From Dryococelus australis (Eukaryota > Arthropoda > Insecta > Phasmatodea > Phasmatidae), in NCBI GenBank assembly GCA_029891345.1, contig CM056993.1:229367265-229431264 (forward strand): DNA of 64,000 nt. Reading direction: 5' to 3'. The position numbers and the translations under genes were made by a program. Every line of letters begins with the position of its first letter. Position 1 is the first letter of the stretch. Shown piece after piece: positions 44,171 through 57,766 of this stretch. The notes under the pieces are model-generated. The model was not told the origin of the DNA. It saw only the letters and a list, made by a program, of their open reading frames with translations, and made no database searches.

Positions 44171-45108
44171 ACAGGTATCTGAAGTACAAGAATCCCACAA
44201 GCCAAGAGCTGCCAACCAGAGTAGTCACCTACAGTGTACTTAGGCTTTGTACAACAACATTTTTCAGAGGCTTACAGAAACTCAAACTACTTACACTCGT
44301 GCTATTGTAACTGAGATATAAAAGTTAATTGAACAAAAGAATTCCTAATAGCTGCTACAGATACTACAAATATTTCTCTTCAAATCATCAGCATCAGTAT
44401 GCCAGTTTTCTAAACAAAAAAAAAATATATCAAAACTAATGTGCCACATAAACCAGCGATTGAAACTTGCACTGTACAGATGTCACTTGCATCGAAGACA
44501 AATTCAGTGTGCACGTTTCATGTAACTTCATAACAGTGCCAGTTTATAATTTTTTCCCCAACAAATATATAGTGCAATGCATTTCATGTTGACTAATTTT
44601 GTGTTTCTACGCAGTGAGCTTAGAGCTTACAAACAGTGGTTACTGCATGAACCACTGCAGTGAAAAACTTAACAAACGTGTTTATTTCTGAAGCCTGCAA
44701 ATATGTTCAACGTAAATTTATACTTTCACTCATTACACAGTGATGTGATTACTACTACTAAGGAAAGTACATAATATCTGTCATACAAAAGTTTCTGTAG
44801 CTCATGCAATAAAATTTTGAATCCGTGAATAAGCAGAATAACATAAAATTTTCTCAACAAGAATGATTTATCAAATCATAATTGCTCACGTGAAAAGTCT
44901 ATACATATGAAGCTTCTCGCATGGATCCCACCTTGTATTTTAGTTGGACCAACCCACAGATATAACATAATTTTTTGTCCCCAAAAATATTGGGAAAAAA
45001 ATTATTTCCTGCCCAACGAGAAAATTGATACATATTCCCAAAGTTTTTTGTGAAGTTTCGGATCCTGCACAACCCCCATTGAACATTGAAAATTGAAATA
45101 TATTTATG
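44171..45108. other. Intron segment, no 3' LTR seen
   Basis: I looked for a second copy of the LTR start and found none. AT-rich, no gene. Confidence 0.5.
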
Positions 45109-45185
45109 CAGTGGAAGCCCGGAATACGGTGGCCCGGCATAACGCGGATTCGGTTATACCGCGGGGCAAATTTTGTCCCCGGACT
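45109..45185. mobile_element. pogo/Tigger-type terminal fragment
   Basis: Begins CAGTGGAAGCCCGGAATACG; contains cggcataacgcggattcgg and ttataccgcgggg, words typical of Tigger-like ends. A weakly similar 'ataacacggtctgaattatg' occurs at 46642-46661 in the same orientation. No transposase between. Confidence 0.45.
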
Positions 45186-45507
45186 GAATAAATAAATAAG
45201 TGGAAAGTGTGTGATCAGGTAGGTGTGTAGTCTGTCTGCGGGTAGTCGTGAGTCGGGGGTATTGATGGACGAGGCGGAGGGAGCACGTGCGTTACCCCTC
45301 CTTTCAGCGCCGATATATATTTTAATGATTTTTTACAGCCAATATTGTAGGTTTTTCTGTATATGCAAATAAAATGTGTTCTTATATTACCATATTGGCG
45401 AGTAAGGCCATGTGTGTGTATAGGTCATGTCAGAAGTTTTTGATGAAAAATTTGGGATAATTAATATTTCAGGTAAACCACACTAAATTTTTATAATCCC
45501 GTAAACA

Positions 45508-45867
45508 TTGCCGGGCCTCATCATGCCAGTGCAGAGGCCAACATGCCGCCTAAATTTCATAGAAATTCAACACATTGACTTGATTTGCATCAATCAGCAT
45601 GTTTTCCCAATACCGGGCAGCTGTTACAAATTGAACCGATCCTGTAACGACGGCAGTGGCTGCGGCAGTCTCGACGATGCCTGCCAGAATAATCTTGTAG
45701 TGACCAACGGACAGCTGCCCAGCCCCGGCGATCTAGGCACGAGCGACAACAGAAAGCCGCCGCAGAAGGAGGGAGGTCAATCTCGCAGCATCAATTATGA
45801 TGTATACACTTTGATTATAATGTATATATACCGGCTATGGGGTATGTCTTCCCATTTTCGAAAATAA
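45508..45867 (+). other. GC-rich island with exon-like open frame
   Basis: A 119-codon frame, of which 45619-45775 is GC-rich (an island in AT-rich DNA) and reads CYKLNRSCNDGSGCGSLDDA, CQNNLVVTNGQLPSPGDLGT, SDNRKPPQKEGG. Acceptor-like pyrimidine-plus-cag (tttcccaataccgggcag) precedes 45619 and a donor-like GAG|GTCAAT follows at 45775/45776, so the island could be a 157-bp exon or a retroposed exon on the strand opposite to ATR. I do not recognise the protein; Cys/Gly/Asn/Pro content suggests a linker in a regulatory or extracellular protein. Downstream codons to 45867 fall into a direct repeat and are probably not part of it. Confidence 0.35.
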
Positions 45868-46040
45868 ATGCTGAAATTTGAGGCGCACCTCAAAATTCAT
45901 TCTTTGAAGTCCATTTACAGGCCTGTCATTAATTTCATACAGGGTATAGCTCTCAGTAATCTTTATAATTATGATGTAGACACTTTGATTATAATGTATA
46001 TATACTGGCTACAAGGTATGTCTTCCGATTTTCGAAAAAA
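45793..46040. repeat. Pair of 74-bp direct repeats, 174 bp apart
   Basis: 45793-45866 and 45967-46040 are near-identical (both start aattatgatgta and end ttttcgaaaa plus two or three bases). The first copy begins at the edge of the GC-rich island. Confidence 0.85.
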
Positions 46041-46723
46041 AAATTCCCAGCGGACGAGCTATTGTGGACAAGGCTTAATGCAGAAAAGTCGTCTTTCTTT
46101 GCATGCCAAAAATAATTAGCTTTTTTTTGTTTTAGTTCTCCTTTGCAAAATGCAAATCAGAACACGCAAACGACATGTTTCACAGCATGTGAGGCACTGA
46201 TAGATCCCATCTGCAATGCAAGCATTCATTCGACTTTTGGACGTGAGCTTCCTTTCTCACTCTCACTTCCTTCCAACCAGGCCCAGCAGGAGGTGGGGAG
46301 TCTTCAACTCGCATGACAAACAACTCACAGCGAAAACCGCCCTTGGTGGAATAAGTACATTCTCTACCTGGAAAATGCGGTATTTTTTAGTTATTCTTGC
46401 TTGAATGCATGTGACCCTTCATCACAGCACGTTTCTCTTCTGTTTCTCTGCCTTGGGTGCTGTCAAGTCTAGTGATGCAGAAAAAATAAATAAAGTTCCG
46501 TTAGCAAGGGGCTAAACGTTTCACGTGTTACAGCGGTAAATAACACTTGCTTCTTGTTTAACAGATAGGTGCCACGCCACATTAGAAAACTGGCTTTTTT
46601 TGCTACTGTACTCTGTCACTCCCAGAATAGCGCGGAAAGCTATAACACGGTCTGAATTATGTCCCCCAACAGCCACGTTATATCTGGCTTTTATTGTATT
46701 TGTAGTAAAACCTCTGATATCTC
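46041..46723. other. Intron segment, unassigned
   Basis: 46.2-46.4 kb is GC-moderate with an unassigned short frame. No gene called. Confidence 0.4.
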
Positions 46724-46990
46724 AGCAAGAAGCAATTGAAAATGTGCTTCACAATTGCTGAAAGTTACATGGTACTCTTTCCAACTTTATTTTTGGCATC
46801 GAGAAGTTGATGTTCATAAAATGTTGGGTATTATTTTATTCTAAAAATAATTTAATATTAAACAAATTTATATATTTTTAAAACCTTTGCTTTTCCCATG
46901 AGAAGCAAACAAAAATGGGCTTCACAGTTTCTGAAAATTACACAGCACTACATGTTAAAACTTTATGGTAACAAGGGGCATCATTTATAC
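46724..46990. repeat. Dispersed repeat, AGAAGCAA...AAGTTACATGG type, two units
   Basis: Unit starts near 46730 and 46901. Each has agaagcaa, then aaaatg-ggcttcaca, then ctgaaa-gttaca-tgg or a variant. Related units recur at 49968-50225 and 56812-57235. Non-coding. Confidence 0.5.
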
Positions 46991-47110
46991 CTTTGTGTGG
47001 TAACATTTTATTTGGATCTATGTATTGTACAAAAATTAATTTTCCTTATGAAAAACAAATTTTTGCACCACAGATGATGAAATGTAGACTTCAAGCGAAA
47101 AAAACATTTA

Positions 47111-47215
47111 CTAGGGCTGGTGTGATACCGATACAGATACCAATACATTGGCTGATAAAAAAACAAAATCGGTATCGGTTACATCAGCCATGGACCAAAT
47201 CATTTCATCAACCGA
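47111..47215. mobile_element. Possible hAT-type terminus with inverted CGATAC words
   Basis: gggctggtgtgataccgata followed 45 bp later by aatcggtatcggttacatca gives an imperfect inverted pair. This layout is common at ends of hAT elements. No transposase nearby. Confidence 0.3.
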
Positions 47216-47796
47216 AATGATTTAATCATCATGGAAATTAGAGCACTTGGTTATCTTACTGGACATGTTTTCACAAACAAAGAATATTATTTATGCAACC
47301 GAAAAACTATTTCCTTAATTTTATTTTTATCTTTTAGTAACAGATGATTTGAAATTAAAAGGAAACTGATATGGCTGGCTTTGGTTTTGCTACATATTTA
47401 ACTCTATATCAGCCATACCTGGTGAAATTCATAAAATAAAATGTAATTAAACTTATAATACTGGTATCTGCTTTTGAGGTAGTTAAAATTCAATTGTAAT
47501 AATACAAGTTTTTCTGCTATAATATTCATTACCGCACATTTTCGATCATGTAAACGTCAACTGTATATTGGTCTATCATTCCCACATTCTATATCAATGT
47601 TTCGATAGCAGCATGACATGATTCATAAATTGATTAGTAGTAAGGTCGAATGTTTATCGCTACATGTATGAATCCGATTCAATACAAATTGAGCTGAATT
47701 GCTATGGTGATGGGCACAATCATAACTATGTGTATTTTATTTATAAATGAACATATCTAACCAAAAATGTTGGTGATATGATGAAAGTAAATAGTA

Positions 47797-49546
<1,750 letters not shown>

Positions 49547-49720
49547 CAGTGATACCATATTAAGAAGTTCCCAATTAAGAAGTTTTCCTTCTTAATAAGT
49601 TGAATAATTTTGCACCTTGTCTATATGCACATGTGTAAATTGACCATTTTAAGAAGTTTTCCTGGTTCATAAGCATAATTTTTTCAGTCCCTTCAAAAAC
49701 ATCTCAGCAGAGTTTTACTG
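49547..49720. mobile_element. Small pogo-type MITE, about 174 bp
   Basis: Starts CAGTGATACC after TA and ends ...GTTTTACTG before TA, giving short inverted ends (CAGT[AG]A[AT]AC). Interior is AT-rich with three 'ttaagaagtt' words. No open frame. Confidence 0.5.
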
Positions 49721-49967
49721 TATTTCATTTTAAAAAATTACAATTTTTGGAACAGAGGTGAATAAATATGGTCACTAAAATTGGTTTCTTCATGAACCTC
49801 AGTAATTAATCATTCAAACTTGGTACTTGCCGTGAGTTACAAGCGCTCAGTTCTTGAGCATTATTTGGCGACAAAATGTTTCATAAATGTCTCTCCAGAA
49901 TAATTTAGAAGACACGCATCTATTGAAATAAATAAGTATTTCAGCAAAAATTCCTCAGATTTTCCAG

Positions 49968-50225
49968 CAAGAAGCCACTGCAAACTGACTTTGTGCTCAG
50001 TCCCTGTGCAATATTAAGACACCTACGATAACAAGGGGAGGTCAAATACCGTACACATGCCTAAGATATATAATTTTATTCAGGAGACTACTGAATTAAA
50101 TTAACATTCCATACAGAAATCATGTTGATTTTATGCCAGAGATGATAGAACATGGACTTACAATTCTTGGTAAAACCTCATGCCCCTCTGTGTTTTTAAC
50201 ATTTTGGGAGACAAGGGGAGGCTAA
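49968..50225. repeat. Dispersed repeat, AGAAGC type, diverged units
   Basis: ccagcaagaagccactgcaa at 49968 and two 'acaaggggagg' words (50031 and 50210) match parts of the family at 46724 and 56812. Confidence 0.4.
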
Positions 50226-50539
50226 GAGGATTTAAGACAGATGATTTAACATGGACTTGATGCAAAAAGTTATGAATTTTGATGTATATGGATTAGGGCT
50301 GCGTCAAAATCTGTCCAAAATTTCCTAAAATATTTGTAAAGACTTTTCATCCATTACAAACTTATTTCTGGAAACAATTTAGAGTCATCTTAAAAAGGTT
50401 CTACCGCATTAGCAAACCTTTACACCTAGACCTAATTTGAAACCTAATGTTCGCTTTCATACATCATAACATTTATAATTTACTAGCAGGCCAGTACTAC
50501 TCCGTTAGCCTGATATTTAGCCCTTTGAATCGATCTACC

Positions 50540-50930
50540 ACTTCACTTGGAAAGAAAGGAGGACAGCCGATATAAAAAAAAGTATAGGAAATTATTTTTA
50601 ACAATTTTTTTTTTAGTATGCAATAATCCTACAAAAAGCTTAATCCAGTACCTATTTACATCCCTGATAATCATATCGTTCTAGACACTGCGGCCCCATT
50701 TGATATATATATCCATCCACTGGGTCACAACTTGATATAGTTCTATCCATTAAACCCCTGCGGTCCCACTTGGAATAACTCTAGCCACTGGGCCACTACA
50801 ACTATTTGGAAGGAAAGGAGATAAAAAAAAGAAAGGAGAAATGACGGAACTTTTTTTTAACAATGCTTTGTAATAAATCCAAATAAAAGTTTAATCCAAT
50901 ACCTATGTAAATCAATGATCATCATTTTTT
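50540..50930. repeat. Diverged tandem duplication, unit about 255 bp
   Basis: 50545-50675 and 50801-50930 align along their length (ggaaaggag, aaaaaaaag, tttttttaacaat, cttaatccagtacctat versus gtttaatccaatacctat). A shorter duplicate lies between them (50688-50731 and 50756-50801: ctgcgg-ccca-cttg, ccactgggccac). A cagacagaca run at 51054-51063 follows. Confidence 0.65.
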
Positions 50931-51386
50931 CGGAACTGTTTGAGATATCTCGATGAAACAAAGACTAAGTTGGTCTTGGGGTTATTATCTATAGACTGTG
51001 TAAATATGATGTCAATACATACAGTGGTTTTTGAATTAAATCTGGTCAGACATACAGACAGACATGAAAAAAATTAACATTATATGTATAGCTTAGTTAT
51101 CAATTATACTATATGAAAAAATAATTAAAAGTTGAAAATATGAAAATAATACACAGACACTTCTGCTTTATTTAGTAGTATTGATGTAATGATAATTTCA
51201 TGCTTTTTACTGTCGTCATATTTTAGTTTTCAGGATACTGTCAACTAAAAATAACCAGAATTTGTTTCAAAAAGTAACAAAATAAATAGTGTGAATACAG
51301 TCCCGATCAAAGCACTTAATAAAACTCCATCACTATAAAATACTAAATTTTGAGACCATTTACGACATAAAATATTAGCAGCTTAC

Positions 51387-51637
51387 TTGTGAACAAAACT
51401 GTCCCAGGAAGCACAGCTGAGGTCCAGGAAGTTGCTGGATTTGAACTGCAGTGCAGAGCGCAGTATAGCGAGGACTTTGAACCTGATCGGTGTGACGTGC
51501 TTGGGACCCATCAGCTTGATCACTTCTGGCAATGACAGCAGTGCTTTCTTTTTCACTGTGTCTGACACTGTGTTGGATCTCAACTTGTCATCAAAACACA
51601 CCATAATACCAAGAAACTGTCGCTGCAGTTTATCTGC
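51387..51637 (-). CDS. ATR: ATR kinase, internal exon b (UME domain)
   Basis: Minus-strand exon of 251 nt with acceptor CTTTTAG before 51637 and donor CACAA|GTAAGC after 51387. It begins in phase 0 and leaves two bases, which fit exon c. It encodes ADKLQRQFLGIMVCFDDKL, VKKKALLSLPEVIKLMGPKH, VTPIRFKVLAILRSALQFKS and LDLSCASWDSFVH. The I-K-L-M-G-P-K-H block, the R-x-K-x-x-x-x-L-R-[ST] helix and C-x-x-[AS]-W-D-x-F-V are the diagnostic centre of the ATR UME domain. This is the strongest single piece of evidence for the gene. Domain role: alpha-solenoid scaffold linking the ATRIP-binding N-terminus to FAT-kinase. No stops or odd residues. Confidence 0.97.
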
Positions 51638-54176
51638 CTAAAAGAAAAAATACATGCTAACAGAATGTGCATGCTAATGTTGTACAGGTAACCAACCATA
51701 TAAGTACTTTAGAAAGTTCTCATGATGAGAATCTAAAAAACATATTCTAAAAGAAACTATAATGTGACACAATACCATGTCTGATGGTGTTTGTCTGAAC
51801 ACAACGCTCAGTAGGAACTGACATCTAGTGCGCTTATTTTGATACAATATTTGACAAACATAGACTGCCTACCAATAAATTGGTCCACGGTTAATAAATG
51901 TTCAGTGTAACTAAATATATAATAAAATATGGTGGTTGTCTATTAACTCTTTTTTTTTATTATTAAACTAGCTTTTCACAAGAACAATTAATATACTCTA
52001 CTATATGATTTTTATGAGTAAAGCTTAAAAATTTATTAATGTTGAATGCAGGACGTGAAATATGAGAAATTGTAAGTTATTCATTATTTAATTTTGTGGC
52101 TAATTTCTGAAGAACTAAGTATCTTAAACAAATTGAATTTCTACTAAATATTTTTAATATTTACTACCTTATAATATTGGTTACATCTTTCTTATTCCTA
52201 TTCATACATTTTTTTTAACTCATGATGGGACAATTTGATTATTGATTCCTTGATTCCACCCATTCTTGCCTGAATCGAAGAATCAATATGTTTGGATATT
52301 TTGCAATTAAAAGTTCAATTATATTCTGTACAACTTTCTTACTGGATAGCATATTCTGCAAACTTAGTGGTGCTTGTAAACGCAATGCAAATAGCCTGTG
52401 TGTGTTTGCAGTTGTATTTAATCATGCATAATTAGAGCCATGATTTTGTGGTAAATCGCGATAAAACAAAATAATACCAAAATAAAAGTTAAAATGTGAA
52501 ATAACACAAAATACAAACAAATGTGTGATGTCTCATGAAATTAGCTTTATTCAAAATAAATTAACTCTTCTCCCATGTTATATACACAAATTTACTTCAA
52601 CATTATACAAATAAAAAATCTGAAGATGCTTGAGTTTTGGTAATATTGAGAAATACTCAAGATGAAAAAATTGTTGATTTAATCTCGAGACAATTGTTAA
52701 ATATCAGAAAGCATAGTTCTAGATGCAACACAAGCACATAATTACTTTGTGTTTTTTTCCTTGCGGAACAAAATGTAAACAAACACATTCTAAAGATTAC
52801 ACAAGCAGTAAAATATGGACTTCAAAATAAGCTACAGTAGTTTGAAAACAAACAGCTTCCAAGTGCTAGTAACAATGGTGCAAAGTGAACACTCACAACT
52901 AGAATATGTGCAGTAGTCTATGGTCACAGCACTGAATCAAATGTTTGTTTACATTGACAGTTGTGCATAAAATTGCGTGAAACGAAAGTGGGATATCTAA
53001 ATTAATAAATTAAATGAACCGTTTTCATAAAATATCTAGTCTCATAAATTAGGGAAGCTGCTGCAGCAGATATAAACTACCGTAAAATGTCTATCATTTG
53101 GATATTTTGTCCGTGCTAATGTAGTAATTTAACCTCCAGTGCACGGCGATTCATTTGTTTTCTTAACTGTATTATAAAATGCAGCCAGCCGCAACAAAAC
53201 GTTACACTAGTTAAAAACATCACACTAAAATAATTGTGAAAAGAATATACATATGTATGACTTGCCTTAATGTTTACCGTATATCCTTGAAATAATATTG
53301 TTATGGGGAAGTGTGCAGTATTCTTGAAATCACACTATGTTGACGCATTTGTTTTACGTAGTAGGGCCATTTCTACATGACAAAACTATAAATTTCTTCT
53401 ACAGTATACTGGGTGAAATAGTCAATGCCACTAAATTTGCTCATTCAACTAAGAAAAATTATTATATCTTGCTCTCGTTATTGTAATCTCCACTGTAAAT
53501 TGTGTGAAATGTAGAACTGTAAAACTGTACACGAAATGTTGCAATGTATTTAACATTTGTTGATAGTCAAACTGAGTTCAGTATCGAGAATCAGAACAAG
53601 ATTTTGGAATTGAATCCAGAATTGGAATCAACAAAAACCTAGAACCCCCATCACTATTTTTGACGAACCTGGAATATGTTGTGCACTTTAAAAGCTTTCA
53701 TAATTCAAGTTATTCAAGTTCATTCATTAAGTACTATGATAATTTACGGGGTCTTTGTGAGATCGAAAAATTGTTTACCATCAAAATTACGTACATGAAT
53801 TAAACTTTCCAATATCAGTATCACCGAAACCCAACTTTAACATATAAAAAATTCAAGCTATTTGATTATGATTAATAAGACAGTTTTCTCACAGATTCTT
53901 TTCTACTGCACCTTCTGCAATGGGCAGCAAGGGATTGCTATGGACATTCCTGCATTACTAAATGCTTCAGATGAAACACACTTATCTCACTGACCACTCT
54001 TGCACTGCTTTTCTACGACTGAATGTATTATTCTATTTGTTAAGCCTGCAAGTTATAAATAATTATAAAAACGTATTGATTTTTAAGTTTCATCCTTTTA
54101 AATATAGCAACATTGAGTATGACAATTCTCATTTTCCACCATTAACAGCCAAATATGAAAAGTATTAAGGGAACTG
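51638..54176. other. ATR intron segment, AT-rich
   Basis: 2.5 kb with no recognised gene or element, mostly simple AT-rich DNA. Confidence 0.5.
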
Positions 54177-54555
54177 CCTATCAGTTGGCAGCTGCAAAAT
54201 ATAAATACGAAATCCCATTTTAAGGAAATTTCACTTCATTGCATTAATTTTAAAGATAGGCGTTTCATGCAAAATATATTCTTCACTAATTTTTTAGGAG
54301 AATATACCTACAAGCAAATACTTTTAGTATAGATAGACAGTACTGTGTACTTTTTTGTAAAACATACATTTTAAAAATTCCTTGAAAAAAGGCTATACAC
54401 ACTATGGAAAGATATCTGCTGTATGAAACTTGTCCTAAAAAATTTGTGAAGAATGCATTTTGTTTAAAACACCTATCTTTAAAATTATCACACTGAAACG
54501 AAATTTCCTTAACATGGGATTTCCTATTCAAATTTTGCAGCTGTCAGCCGGTAGG
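54177..54555. mobile_element. Long foldback element, 123-bp arms
   Basis: Arm 54177-54299 is the inverted copy of 54433-54555. By hand alignment about 102 of 123 positions agree and no gap is needed. Shared blocks include cagctgcaaaat, gaaatcccat, ttaaggaaatttc, aattttaaagatagg and aattttttagga. The loop (54300-54432) is 133 bp, AT-rich and without a frame. Outer ends are CCTA...; no clear target-site duplication was seen. Such structures are fold-back or TIR-dominated MITEs, or an inverted duplication. RNA from either strand would make a hairpin longer than 120 bp. Confidence 0.9.
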
Positions 54556-55187
54556 TATCATTCTCATTTTTGAATAATTTAGCAGTCAAACTAATCTTTT
54601 TGTTGAGTACAGCCCTTCACTCAAAAATTAGCACATTTGTGGTCTTCTGGTTGTATTTGGACATCCCTGATATAGACTACATTCCACCAACCATAATTTG
54701 ATAGCTCTGGACACAAAACCCACATCAAGAAGGGTATGTTGCAATTTACATTGATGTTTCACCAGTCCACAGCATTTAATTGCACCTCACTTCTGCAGTG
54801 GGGCACACTTTTCACTTAAAGCTACAGTACAGCACTGATTTACTGACTCCGATTTGACAAATACAGCAATTTTATGAAGTGATTCCCAGGAACATTCAAA
54901 ATTTATGAATAAATACAAAAATTCTGAAAATAGTACAATAAATCACAAATAAAATCAATTTTAAATATGTTCACTAGTCAACAGTGATTAAATATAGGAG
55001 TTACAAAGTCTCTTGTCATTAATTGGTGTGCCATAATATAAAAAAATTAACGAGATTCTGTTGAAAATTACGGTTTGCCCCTTTTATGGTAATTCCCTTG
55101 CAATACTTGATATCACAAAGGGACACTTGGCCATCTGCCATGTTTTTCTCTCCTTTATCCACACTCATTTGGATTCTAACCACATAT
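54556..55187. other. Intron segment, AT-rich
   Basis: attaacgagattctgtt at 55047-55063 is a Tigger-end-like word. Nothing else seen. Confidence 0.45.
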
Positions 55188-56150
55188 TGTATTTACTCTT
55201 GTAAGTACCCCACTCATGTAAACACCCCACCCTATTTTTCAAAGCTTCTAGATGGAATGGAATAAGGTAAGAAATTATCAGTAATGGTTATCTTATGTGC
55301 AATGTATGCAGTACGGTATTAAGAAACCATGCTGTCAGCATGATTGGCTGAAAAATAAAGACGTACCACTGCAGTGCATTTGGTATTGATCAATATATTT
55401 GTAATGGGGGACGGGAGTAGTGTGGCGAGGAAGACGACGTAGAGGGCAGGATGACTGTAAGTAAGAGGAGGAAGAGAAAGAGGCGTGACTAGCTAGTGAG
55501 CGCTTTTGCTTGGCTGTGGCTATCCGCGGCTTCCATAAAACAAAAAAGAACTACATCATTGACCTCTACATAATAGCTACATTGCTACCACATTGTTAAT
55601 AGAAGTTGTGTGAAGGTGGTAGTATAGTGAAACACAACTGAAAGTAATGGGCGGAAAAAATGTAGCTACACTGTCGAATTCAAGTTGTAAGTTATTATTA
55701 TTAATTATGTTGTGCAAAATGAAAACGTATTGCTGCGAGAAAATACTGTGTTGATCCTAAATGTGTCAGGCGTTGGTGTAACAAGAAGTAGAAACTTGAG
55801 AAGGTATCGAAAAATAAACGTGCATTTCACGGAAACAAATGCAAATAATCTGCTGTCGAGGAGTTGTATAGTATTTTATTATGTGACAAGAATAATTTCT
55901 TATAACATTTTTTGCTACTCTACAATGAGGATGCAACGGCACTTGGTTAGACATGCTGGCAACATTGTAACTGTATCTGCACACATTAGCTCATGGTGTT
56001 TCTTTATATTCCTTTCTCACTCTTCCATTTTTCTCCATGACTCCTGTAACCTTCATCTACTTCTTGCTTCTGTAACGTACCGATTCTCCATCCGTTATTT
56101 ACGTGTATATTTAAACAGCAGAGCCAATGCAGATATTCTTCCAAATTAAT
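55188..56150 (+). mobile_element. pogo/Tigger-type relic: 5' end and DNA-binding domain
   Basis: Starts with a terminal-repeat-like gtatttactcttgtaagtac then cccactcatgtaaacacc (from 55191). An ATG at 55648 (MGGKN) opens a frame that, with one frameshift and one stop, gives VIINYVVQNEN, then RIAARKYCVDPKCVRRWCNK, then KVSKNKRAFHGNK (about 55690-55850). This is the N-terminal helix-turn-helix of pogo-type transposases ('GNRxAARKxxVDxxxVRRW...KNKRAFxGxK'), which binds element ends. The HTH_Tnp and DDE parts are not found downstream. 56238-56260 again resembles the terminal word (gtgtaaatgctccacc) but in the same, not inverted, orientation. Confidence 0.68.
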
Positions 56151-56811
56151 TTACGATGTTGGGAGATTTCACTGTTATTCATTTGTGCTTAAAAAAAAAA
56201 ACAGTAAATTGGCTTTGTTTTTATATACATTCCGTGTAAATGCTCCACCTCTAATTTTAACAAAAAAAAATTATTTAAAACTGTGGGATGTTTAAACGAG
56301 TAAATCAGGTGGTAGCATGAGCCAATATTAGCACATCCTCTCTTTTCCCTGTAACAGCATTCTTTCTTCACATTATGACTGTGGCATGCTTGTCATAGTT
56401 TGTCTTTGCTGGTTTGTTTCTGGTATTGGTTTCTGGATACATTTTATGACAGTGTGGTTGTAATTTTGATTTGGCTTTGTTTTTGGATTTTGAGTTCAAA
56501 TTACATTTGGAACTGAGTATATTGTTTCTTGATGGTCTACTTACATAGTGTTTATTGGACTGTGATTTTATTTAAGTTTTCAGATTTATTTTTGTGTCTG
56601 AGTTACTAATGACCTATTCACCAACAATACATGCAGAATTCCACTTGTGTGTGTTTACAGTTTTACAGAAAGAAAATACAATCTACAGTGCTTGTAAAAT
56701 CCCTTCTCTCTCACCTGCATGTTCTTATGTGCACATATAACATTTGGAGGTCTCAAACTGGACAAATTTAAAATATCATGGGACACCAAGCAAAATTTTA
56801 CAATGTAATGG
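56151..56811. other. Intron segment, T-rich on the plus strand
   Basis: 56.37-56.6 kb has many ttttgg/gttt words. No gene. Confidence 0.45.
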
Positions 56812-57235
56812 ATATAGTTTGTTACTAAAAGTTACATGGCAATATGTTTGAACATATTTTCCTTTGCATCAACAATAGTTCTTCCATAACCTACTAGATT
56901 ATTATTTCATTCAAACCATGTCTGGATACTTACATAAATTTATATACTTGTAATAAAACTAGTGATTCTTCTGCAAGAAGCAACTATTTGTAATAAAAGC
57001 AACAGAAAATCAAAATTGCAATGGAGAAAAGTTACATGGCGTTGTGTTTATAATCTTCTTTTTGGCATCTACCAGAGGTCGCATGTATCGTTCTGGTTAT
57101 AATTTTATTCTACATACATCTGAATATTGAAATAAATTTATAATTTGTAATAAATGAGCTAATTTTCCCACAAGAAGCAAATGAAAATGGAATTTGTTTG
57201 TGCTGAAAACTAAGTGGCACTTTGTTTAACCCATT
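56812..57235. repeat. Dispersed repeat, AGAAGCAA...AAGTTACATGG type, three units
   Basis: Units near 56826, 56976 and 57172 share agaagcaa and gttacatggc (or agtggcactttg), with roughly 150-200 bp spacing. Same family as 46724-46990. Confidence 0.5.
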
Positions 57236-57766
57236 TGTACCCACAGGATTAACAACCTTTCTAGTCCTGTAATCCACCACATTTTTGAAAAAGTCACCAT
57301 TCACGTGAATTAATGTTTGATGCCAAATAACTTTTTCCTTAATAATTTTTGTTGTTGAGTGATATTTTAAAATGCAGTTTGAAGCCAACTAAAATGTAAA
57401 ACTAGATAACAAGAGCTTTTAATTATTTAAAATAATTTTACACTTTACTAACAACTGTTTGTAGCTACATTATGCCTTCAAGTATTCATTACTAAGCAAG
57501 AAAAATTATTTTCATTAATTTTTTACAACTAGTCAACACACACAAAAAGTTATCCCTTAACAACTGTTTCTTTATATTATATTATTTTTGACATATGTAC
57601 AATATACAAATTTATATGACTATGCAAAACATTTTCACACTTTTACTGTCCAATTCTTTAGAGTGAAGTAAAAATTATCTTGATCCATTTATCACATTTG
57701 GTGAACTCAGAATGTCAAAAATACCCTTTCATCAGAGTTTTACGTAGTCATTTTCTAAATTGACGG
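57236..57766. other. Intron segment, AT-rich
   Basis: Nothing recognised. Confidence 0.45.
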
